A stretch of DNA of 64,000 bases, taken from Chamaecrista fasciculata (lineage: Eukaryota; Streptophyta; Magnoliopsida; Fabales; Fabaceae). The position numbers and the translations under genes were made by a program. A model generated the notes under the pieces. The model made no database searches, was not told the DNA's origin, and saw only the letters and a list, made by a program, of their open reading frames with translations. Location of the stretch: positions 118,630-182,629 of the forward strand of contig QANZ01051348.1 in NCBI GenBank assembly GCA_003254925.1, written 5' to 3'. Positions 47,813-56,352 of the stretch are shown piece after piece. The stretch's first letter is position 1. Each line of letters starts with the position of its first letter.

Positions 47813-48837
47813 GGGTAAATTACACAAAAGTACCCTGTGGTTTGGCCAATTTCAGATAGGGTCTCTATGTTTAAAGTGTCAAACAGATACATAAAAAGAA
47901 GAAATAATTGGAATTTTAGTGAAATTTGCCCAAAATACACAAGTTCTTCTTCTTCCCGCTCCTCTCTCTCTCTTTCCCAATTCCCAGGTCTAGCAAGCAA
48001 CATCAATGAAAGAAGTGAACAAGAGTTTGTATCCACAGCTATGGCACGCTTGCACTTGCGGGATGGTTGAGATGGTGAACTCCAAAGTTTTCAACTTTCC
48101 TCAAGGCCACGCCAGCACGCTCACGCCGCCGCCGTCGAGGATCCCGCCGCGTCGCCGCCGTCAAGTTCCTTGACTACCCAGAAACCGACGAAGTCTTCAA
48201 ATTAAGTTGTTTCAGCCTTTCAGGTTTCAATTAACCAAATGCAAACTATACGAGAGAGGAAGAAGAGCTGCCGAAAATGCAAGCGGAGACCTTCCCTTTT
48301 TCTCTCATCCTTACCATTTCCATTCTTCTTCTTCTTCGTCATTTTCAGCACTCACACATACCCATAATCATCATCTCGATGAAGACGAAACTCAAACTCA
48401 AACCCCATCTTCTCCTTCCTCTCTGGATCCATTTTCTTCTGCTTTCTTTTCCTTTTCTCCTCCAAGCACCCACTTGCAAAGTCTCAGCCTTTACCATTCT
48501 AAACCCCAAACCCAAACACTCCATCCTCTTCCCGATTCCTCTGTTTTCATTTTCTTGTATATTTTGGGCAAATTTCATTAAAATTCCAATTTATTTCTTC
48601 TTTTTATGTTTTGATCCTATTCTAAAAAGAAAAGGACCTTAATGTAAAACATAAAACTTTTGGGGTCATAAAATAGTATTTTAGCCAAAATTACTGTTAA
48701 ATTTTGGACGGAAATATACCTAAAGACACTTTTTGTTAACGGAGCAAACCACAGGGACTCTGTTTGACACTTTTTAAACCATAGGGACCCTATCTAAAAT
48801 TGGGCCAAACCACAAGACCCTTTTGTGTAATTTACCC
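47813..48837. mobile_element. Pack-type TIR element carrying an ARF gene fragment
   Basis: Ends GGGTAAATTACACAAAAG and its inverse, with about 75-bp outer arms (CTGTGGTTTGGCCAATTT paired with AAATTGGGCCAAACCACA). A second inner inverted pair lies next to them (TGAAATTTGCCCAAAATAC / GTATATTTTGGGCAAATTTCA). The interior (about 47940-48555) is GC-richer and contains coding-derived sequence, including the ARF fragment at 48006-48200. Flanks are A-rich (AAAGAAAAG and AAAAAAAAA), so a 9-bp target duplication cannot be confirmed. Confidence 0.75.
48006..48200 (+). pseudogene. captured 5' fragment of an ARF10/16/17-type auxin response factor
   Basis: From an ATG, the frame reads MKEVNKSLYPQLWHAC, then MVEMVNSKVFNFPQGHAS. 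This corresponds to the N-terminus of repressor ARFs of the ARF10/16/17 group (family pattern 'DPQLWHACAGGMVQMP..NSKVFYFPQGHAEH'). A frameshift follows in a GC-rich CCGCCGCC tract. The original reading continues in another frame as RVAAVKFLDYPETDEVF, matching the next block of the B3-domain entry region. The original frame stops at 48171-48173. The B3 core, middle region and PB1 domain are absent, so it cannot encode a working factor. Confidence 0.8.
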
Positions 48838-48885
48838 AAAAAAAAAATAGTAACAAACGGAAATTGGAAATTGAAAAAGCAAAAA

Positions 48886-49461
48886 TACTATTTTCATCTC
48901 CGAATTTTATATTAATTTTTAATTTTGTTTCTAATATTTTTTTGTTTTCAATTTCGTATCTCTGATATTTTACATTTTGATCGATTTTATCTTTTGTTCT
49001 CATGTTAGCCAAATATTTATCACAACGTGGCTAATAACATGTAATGTAAAATTAATAGAAAAAAAAAACTCAAATCTTTAGTCAAACTGAAAAACACGAT
49101 GAATTCTATCGTTAATTTATTAAAAAAAAGTTAATCAAAGAATAAAATTGGCCAAAATATAAAATATTAGAGACGAAATTAATAGAAAAAAGCCAGTATG
49201 AAGTGACACAGTTGATTAAGAACTCTTACCCCCCCCTACAAGGGCGAGGGTTTGAATCCTTTAATCGATGTGAGGGCTTTATTTGGTGAGTAATATGTAA
49301 ATTCCTCTCGTAAATCCTCAAAGAAGTCGGGAGGTATTCCTTGAACCTAGTAGAATACCGGAGCTTGTCCTCACTTAAACTTTTATGTATTTAGAAATTG
49401 ATAGAAAAAATATTAGGGATACAATTGAATGTTAATATAAAGTTTGGGGACGAAAAAAATG
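48886..49461. repeat. foldback repeat interrupted by a SINE
   Basis: Left phrases (TTTCGTATCTCTGATATTTTAC, TTTTGATCGATTTTATC) reappear inverted on the right (CCAAAATATAAAATATTAGAG and AAAGTTTGGGGACGAAAA). A related copy lies in PNSB3 intron 2 (56866-57180). The SINE at 49191-49393 splits the right arm. Confidence 0.65.
49191..49393 (+). mobile_element. tRNA-derived SINE with target-site duplication
   Basis: The 203-bp insert begins AGCCAGTATGAAGTGACAC, with an A-box-like region and the B-box GAGGGTTTGAATCC (about 49248-49261). It lies between GAAATTAATAGAAAAA (49175-49190) and GAAATTGATAGAAAAA (49394-49409), a 16-bp target duplication with one change. Same family as 15880-16066. Confidence 0.8.
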
Positions 49462-50345
49462 TTTTTACCAACTAAAAAAATACGTTTTTTTTTTAATTTT
49501 ATGAAATTAATGCCACCTCAGATAGCGGACTTTTTGATGATGACACTTTTTGTTGTTTACTTATCACTCATGAAGTCAAAGACAAAAGAAGATAAACCGC
49601 TTTTAATTTTTTACTTTCTCCCTAATTTTTTGCTTTATCTGAAATTAGAAATTTTAATGTATTGAATTTCTGTATATATAAAAAAATATTATTTAACCAT
49701 AGTGGAAATAAATATTCTTATATTTGTTTTTTGTGTCATTGCCTCATTGGTCATTTATGAAGTCACTATTATTTTAAAAGGTCCTTTTTTTTTAAATGTT
49801 TGATAATTTTATGAAGTCACATTTATGAACTCACTATTATTCACACTCAATTTTATAAATTGTAAATAGTGTTCAAAACTTTCAAAATAAAGACAAGTAT
49901 TTTAATTTTCATTCCACAAAATATACTTTCTATTTACTTTTTATAAAATGAAGCACGTATTTTTATATATACTTTTTATAAAATAAGTACATATTTAATT
50001 TTTTTTGTCGTTCAACTAGACTTAACCCGCAACTCTGCGAGCTGATTAGAAAGTTTACAGGTCAACTTATATAATTTTTTTCATTTTCTTTTTAACTTTT
50101 CTAATTTTATAATAAGAAAAATATTATTATAAATTTGTAAGTAATAGAAAAAAGACCTACGAATAAAAAAGTTAAAAAAAAATATAAATTTTACATATAT
50201 AAATATAGATCAATTAAAATACACTACATAACATATATAAATATATTATATATGTAATTAAGTAAATATTAAAGTTAAAATATCTTTTTTATAAAGAACT
50301 AACAATATTAACACATAAAAAAATATACCAAAATATATAAATATA
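49462..50345. other. gene-free AT-rich stretch
   Basis: No gene is supported; the ORF at 49444-49665 is low-complexity. There are AT-rich repeats of the words TATAAAAT and ATATAAAT. Confidence 0.5.
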
Positions 50346-50525
50346 CTAGTTGCTTTGCGTTCCCTAACGGGCACGCAAATATGTATGTAAAATAAATAAG
50401 GGACTAAATTGTTAACTTAGTAAAGAAAGAGAGACCAAATAGTAAATTTTCTCTTATTTTTAATTTCATAGACTATAGTTTTAAACATGGACGACCAGAG
50501 AGCGGTGGAGCCATATAATATAAGA
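50346..50525 (-). mobile_element. short non-autonomous Helitron (complete)
   Basis: On the minus strand it starts TCTTATATTATATGG after an A. It ends with a hairpin (TTTGCGTGCCCG then GGGAACGCAAA), a short spacer and CTAG before a T. The insertion is thus between A and T, as Helitrons do. The 180-bp body matches the copies at 14351-14535 and 53662-53812. Confidence 0.8.
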
Positions 50526-52779
50526 TATATAAAAAATAAACAAAAAATAAAAAAAAATGTCTGGGTTTACGAGTTGAGTTGAAAAACTGTGAACTTGCAA
50601 TCCAATCCACAAAAGTGCAGGTTAGAAATTTTAAACTCAACCCAACCCGTAATTTTGTGGGTTGACCCTCACCCATGCTCTGCCCTAATGAAAAGTAATG
50701 ATTTCCCAAATATATATATATATGAAATGTGATCATATATTTTTTGTTTTTAAAATTTATCAAATAACGCAAGTTTGATCTAAATGGTAAGTAATTTAAT
50801 ATTTGAAATTTTGTGAATACAGCTATCTTGTTTAAAAAACTCTTTTTTTTTTAGGAACAAGGGCAAAAAAGCCAAACAAAAAAACAAGCAAGAGCAAAAC
50901 AACACCACAAAACGCAGCACCTAAAAGCAAAACAGCAAACTAAACCCTAACTCTTCTAGCCTAACAAAACCCTAACTCCTCTAGCCTTAACAACGCCTAT
51001 CGAGTCCCCAAGGAGAAGAAGACTTATATCCTTCGACGACTACACAAAGCGCACCACCCTTAGTTCCACGCCCCTAAATGAGGGAGGAAGTCAGCACAGC
51101 GGTTTAGGGCCTGATTGGTTTAAGAAAATGTTTCCAGTTTTCATTTTCTGTTTTCATTTCTGGAATTCCATTTTCATTTCAAAATTTTCAATATTGAAGA
51201 AATATGTTTGTTTTATAAAGTTAAAAAATCGTTTTCATTCATATTTAAATTATGTTAACTTGAATAACACTAATTTTTATATGTTTTTAAGTTTGATTAT
51301 AGCTAAATGATGATATTAACATGATTAAATAGTTTACTTTTGTGTAATGTTGCAAAATATCATAAGTTTGTTTTTGGAAATACTGGAAACGTCTTTTTGA
51401 CGTTTCCTGTTTTCAGCCTGTTTCAGAAAATGTTTCCAGAAACCATTTCCAAAAAAACTGTACAAAACACGTTTTCAGTCATATTTCCTGTTTTCAGTGA
51501 AAATGGAAACAGGAAACAGGGCAACCAATTTCCTCCAACAACTTAAAAACTCTTTTATATTAACCAAGTATATAATTTGAGTCAAATATAGATTATAACA
51601 ATCAAGAGTAAAAATACGTCAATTATGTTTCCGGTAAAAAATAAAAAATAAGAATACGTCTATATAATTATATATAATCTCTATTCGCAAAATCATTTGA
51701 ATTAAATTCTAAATTCAGAGAATGTATATGATATTATTTGATGAATATAATAAACAAAAAAATGAAAAACAAGCCATCTGAATCACTCACTTTGACTTGG
51801 AAAGTAAAGAAAGTAAATATGATTATTCACTTTGACTTTAAATTTTAAGGAAGAAAATATTACCCAAATTTCAATTTGGTTAAAAAAAATAACACAATTT
51901 TAATATATAAGTAATTAAAAAAAACTAGTTCCACATAAATTATCACATATTTATAAAATCTGGAAATGCTATTTCCTAAATTACTGGCATAATTTTTATG
52001 GTAATTATCATATTGAAATTCTTACAAAGAAACTTATAATTTTCTCAAACATAATTTTTATAGTGCATTTAAAAAATGAAAACATAATATTTATAATTTA
52101 ACGTTTAAAAAATGCGCAAGCTTTTATGTGTATATAGTATATACTTAATTATAATAATGATAATAAGCTAATAAACATAAAAATTGAAACATTTATGATA
52201 TATTATGATAAACTAATTTTTGGAAAAGCAAACACTTTAACTTGGAATTGGAAAATATATTTTATCTATTGTAACAAATATAATACATCTGGTTTTTGAC
52301 TGTCACCTATTTTGGCCTGTTGTTCTTCACTTATCTACCCTGTGTACATCCACCTCAACATTGATTATGGAGTAAATCATGCAATATTATTTATGGGATA
52401 ATATCATACTAATAATTAAGGCTAAAACGACAAAGAAATTAATACTTGTGGGTCAATAGCACATTAATTTTTATACAACTATTCAGTTCACTAATTACAC
52501 TTAGAAAGATAAAATCATTCAACATCAATTAATGTGAAATTATTTATCAACATTAAAATATTCATTTTCTTTTCTTTGATTTAATTTGAACTTAAACAAT
52601 TTATGAGGAGGAGTTATTATTCCACCAAGTAATGATCCATTTCATCAACCGTCCATTCTCATTCCATTTATTTTCCAAGTCTCTATTTCTCAATTAATCT
52701 CGGTTTAATTTTTCTCTCTCGACCAATTACTATATGTATTTTTTATTTCTTTCTATTTCTTCCTAATTTTTGTTAATGC
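50526..52779. other. repeat-rich intergenic stretch
   Basis: 50850-51090 is a less AT-rich block (AACAAGGGCAAAAAAGCC, CTAACTCTTCTAGCC repeated) that looks like a retroelement tail but is not classified. 51107-51530 is a foldback-type repeat described separately. The rest has no supported gene. Confidence 0.4.
51107..51530. repeat. hAT-like foldback repeat
   Basis: Begins GGGCCTGATTGGTTTAAG and TTTCCAGTTTTCATTTTC and ends with the partial inverse GAAAATGGAAACAGGAAAC then GGGCAACCAAT. Many TGTTTCC/GGAAACA words fill it. Ends are imperfect and no target duplication was resolved. Confidence 0.5.
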
Positions 52780-53661
52780 TTCATGATTGTATTTATGTGT
52801 CTGAAGTTATATGGTTGAAATGATAGTCCAACTTGAATTTAGGACATGAGTATGGAAATACCTTAGAACATACTGAGTTGAATTAATTTTATCATTTCAA
52901 AAACGATTAAAATAAAATAACTTTTAGAGAAAATTAAAAATACATCAAAGTACTTCATGTCTCATGATTGTAGTCTTGGACATTGTAAATTAGGCCCGTA
53001 AAAAACGAGTCTAGATTGACCCGTTTAATCCGAAAGCATAATGAAAATGGGGCGAGTTAGCTCGCATATATATTTTTTATTTTTATAAAATAAAATTATT
53101 TTATATATATTTTTTGTTTTGGATATATAAAAACACTGCCCTATTTAAATAAAGGCTAGTAACATGTTTGGGTGAGCTAGCTTGTTTTGATTGTGCTAAT
53201 CCCTATTAACATGTATGGGTTAAATTGACCTATTTTGACATCTAATAATATTGAAACTAGAGATAGATGACTTGGACTATTTTGACATCGAATATTGAGG
53301 CCAGAGATAGATGAGTCATTCTTGTATTTTTGGCCTCTAACTAGCAACAACTTATCAAAAATAGGTAAATCTAATATAGCCCATCATGAATGGAATTAAG
53401 TAGGATCTAATAGTATGGCAAATCACTGTATAAAAAATAAAATCATAATCAAAGATGAAGACAAATTAAACATCAATGTAAAAATAAACAATACCATTTT
53501 CCTTATTATTCTAAATACATATAAATGGTCTACATTTATTCATGATCTGTCTTACAATGAATAACAAAAGAATCAAACTTTAATTCAAACTTGGAAGAAG
53601 TTCAAACTATATATAGACATATGTACATTAGTATACATACTTACACACACATATATACATA

Positions 53662-53812
53662 CTAAGGGCTTTGCGTGCCCGTTAATAAGGGACTAAATTG
53701 TTAACTTAGTAAAGAAAGAGAGATCAAATAGTAATTTTCTCTTATTTTTAATTCATAGACTATAGTTTTAAACATGGACGACCAGAAAGGGGTGGAGCCA
53801 TATAATATAAGA
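53662..53812 (-). mobile_element. Helitron relic inside duplication copy A
   Basis: Matches 50346-50525, but one hairpin arm is deleted and the end reads TTAG instead of CTAG. It is absent from the equivalent place in copy B, so it arrived after the duplication. Confidence 0.7.
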
Positions 53813-53893
53813 TATATATATATATATATATATTTACAAGATCCTTCTTCCTTCCACTTGTAGCAAGCACATAAGGTAGAAAGTGCTAATCAA

Positions 53894-54100
53894 CTAACGG
53901 CTTCCATATTGGTAGTTTGGGGAGGGATTACCCTTCTTTGTAGGGTTATTGGAGACTGACCCTTTAGAACTCCCAACACCATTGTAGTTTGTTTGGGCAT
54001 TCCCTTTTCTTGGAGGGTTATTGGACCCTCCATACCCATTATTTCCAATTCCATTGGATCCTACTTGCCCATTTGTTGATCCATTACCCTTCTTAGGCAT
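53894..54100 (-). CDS. small Gly/Asn-rich protein, copy A
   Basis: An intronless 68-aa protein with a Gly/Asn/Ser-rich first third (STNGQVGSNGIGNNGYGGS), followed by two related blocks: residues 26-44 SNNPPRKGNAQTNYNGVGS and 50-67 SNNPTKKGNPSPNYQYGS. It is basic, with no Cys, no signal peptide and no membrane segment. The ATG was chosen because the same start, a conserved leader and a TATA box (54203-54212) are shared with copy B at 61150-61353. About 58 of 67 aligned residues are identical and the length difference is one codon, which argues for a real, selected gene. I do not recognise the family. The low-complexity sequence could suit a disordered, wall or RNA-associated protein, but no function is claimed. 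Confidence 0.65.
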   Translation of the reverse strand: MPKKGNGSTNGQVGSNGIGNNGYGGSNNPPRKGNAQTNYNGVGSSKGSVSNNPTKKGNPSPNYQYGSR

Positions 54101-54202
54101 GATTAATTTGCTCTATAGATCACACAAGCTTGTGATTTTCTTGAATATATGATGATCTCTCTCTTTGCCTTGGATTATTGTAAAAAAATTTCATGAGTTC
54201 TT

Positions 54203-54212
54203 CTATTTATAG
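54203..54212 (-). promoter_or_regulatory. TATA box of small Gly/Asn-rich gene A
   Basis: CTATAAATAG, about 100 bp upstream of the start codon. Copy B has ATATAAATAG at the corresponding place. Confidence 0.6.
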
Positions 54213-55030
54213 TGCTTTTATCTATGGCTATATAGTTAAGGAGTTTTTGTTAATTTTCAGTATGATTTTACTTCTACTTTCTAAGTACTTTCTTCAACTT
54301 CTTTCATCTTTTACTTCTCTTTGTATATCCTGGGATTTTGTATTCAGGTTGAATTGATATTGAGAAAAATGAATCATTCAACCAGCAAGATTTACCAGAA
54401 TTTTACTTCAATTTTCCCTTGCATCTAGATAGCCATGTTGGTTACCTTAACAAGCAAGCTTATGGTGTAAATTTTACGTGGGGTTTAATTTCAACGTTTT
54501 TCATTATAATTTATATATTAATTGATGCAAATATTTTACTGGTTTATTATTTCTGTCAAACAACTTATAAATTTTTCTACCATTTCCACCACCTGTGTGT
54601 GTCTTCCCCTGCCTTTTGAGTGTAGAAACAGAGTAATTACCAGCTAAAATGGGAGGTATTTTCAAAGTTTTAATCTATGTTTTTGGTTGGTTTTCGTTAA
54701 TTAATAAATATTGGGATTTGTAAAATGTGATAGATTTTTCTATATTTTTTAATGGAAAAAAATACATGGATTGTTATGTGTTATGTTGTATTATTGATTC
54801 GCACATATAATTTTTTGGAGGTCAAAGAGAGTTAGAAAAGGCATGCGTGTAAGACATTTGGTGCTTGAATTCTTAATTGAATTATGTTTTTCCATGTACT
54901 AGCTAGGTTAATTTCCTGCATAAGAAAAAAAAACTCCATTTCAAAGGTTTGAACTTTGACCATTTCAGAGATTTAATTTGAAGTGCTTAACTTCAGAAAT
55001 TAATATATACCCGTTTATAGCCAAAACAAA

Positions 55031-55885
55031 GTGTAATATGTGATTTAGATGATTTTGAGCACAGTTTTTTAATTGAAGAGCTTTCAGTTGGAAATAATTT
55101 TTAACTTAGCGATAAAAAATAATTTGCTTAAGTAAATCATATCAAAATATCAAATCAATAAATAGTGCTTTGGAAAATATGGTTTAATTAAGTGATTTAA
55201 AAAATTATTTCTATTAATAAAAAAAGCTTATTTCTTAATTTTTTTAGTTAATGATAAAATTTGAAAGAAAAAAAATATTTAGAAGTGGTTAATCAAAATT
55301 ATAGATTAGTAAAGACTGAAGAAATAAGAAACAACATTAGTGATTGAGAGGAGATAATTATAAATAAAATGAGAATGGTATCAGTGATTGGAGTAAAAGA
55401 TTTCTTTAAGACAATAAGATATCATGATAAAAATCGACATGATATATTGAATAATGATCAAATGATGAGTTTTTTTTAGTTAAATATGATTATAACATAA
55501 AAGTAAAAAATTTTTTACAAACATTAGCAATTTAGTTCAGTTAAAATTAAACCATTAACCAAATCAAATAATGCAATTTTAATATATTTTTAACCAAATT
55601 AAACTATTTATTGTTCAGTTTAATTTGGCTCTATTTTGATTTGATTTGATTTGATTTNGGGAAGGGCGGTACTTGCCATTAGATTGTTAAAATATTTTTC
55701 ATCTGAAAAGGGTGGTGCTTTTACACTTAACACACATCTTTAGACAAAAACATTCTCATCTTAACACATATCTCTAGACAAAAACATTCTCATCTAACGG
55801 TTGGGAAATGCACCCGCCCTTCTCACATATTTTCCCTTTAATACATGTAAGTTAAAATATTTTTTAAAATATATAATTAATAAAA
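55031..55885. other. intergenic stretch with a 34-bp direct repeat
   Basis: Mostly AT-rich with no gene. At 55726-55795 a unit of 34 bp (starting CTTAACACACATCTTTAGAC) occurs twice in tandem with a few changes. Confidence 0.6.
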
Positions 55886-56125
55886 GGGTAAGTCTATAAT
55901 GCAAAGTTTGATTCTTGACATGAGATGCAATGGGTTACGAGCCAATAATATAATGACACGTGGAAGAGTTAGTTATGATATGACTCCATACACAGTTTTG
56001 ATTGGTTGAAAAATTTATTATTTTTTATTATTTTTCAGCATTAAATTATATCAATGGCTATAATTATGCCACATCAGTAATTGCATCACATGTCAAGAAA
56101 CAAACTTTGCATCTTAGACTTACCC
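55886..56125. mobile_element. Mutator-type MITE in the PNSB3 promoter, perfect 9-bp TSD
   Basis: A 240-bp element with 37-bp terminal inverted repeats starting GGGTAAGTCTATAATGCAAAG (right arm inverse with about 4 changes). It is flanked by identical TTAATAAAA copies (55877-55885, 56126-56134). It carries ACACGTGG (55956-55963), a G-box/ABRE core, and ends about 230 bp before the PNSB3 start codon. Confidence 0.92.
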
Positions 56126-56352
56126 TTAATAAAAATTATGTGATAATTTAAGGGGAAAAAAACGACCTTGGTTACATTTTAATGTAAGTATGTAACTAAC
56201 CAAGGTCCCCTATCTCTCACGACAAGTCGTTTTTAGTGAAAGTGTGTCTCATGCGTCGTGAGCGAAGAAGTTTCGAGCAAAAAAACAGATAAAGGTATTA
56301 TTACAAACAAACAAACAAGCTTCTGAGTTCTGAGCAGAAATAACAGGGGAAA

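Larger units (their letters stand above)
52780..55030. repeat. segmental duplication, copy A
   Basis: Colinear with 60737-62400 over its length. Shared blocks include 'tgcttcatgatt' and 'gaatttaggacatgagt', the small-gene 3' flank ('gatccttcttccttccactt'), the coding region, the promoter and a far-upstream block ('attgagaaaaatgaatcattcaacca'). The copies differ by many substitutions and indels outside the gene. Copy A has gained a Helitron. Confidence 0.8.

Noticed and set aside
47631-48070. Plus-strand gene upstream of the HD-ZIP gene
   Set aside because: The short ORFs run across the end of the TIR element and have no shared domain or splice support.
48207-48642. Two overlapping ORFs of more than 120 codons
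   Set aside because: They sit in the ARF-capturing element and end in its inverted arms; Ser/Pro- or Leu/Phe-rich low complexity without a family match.
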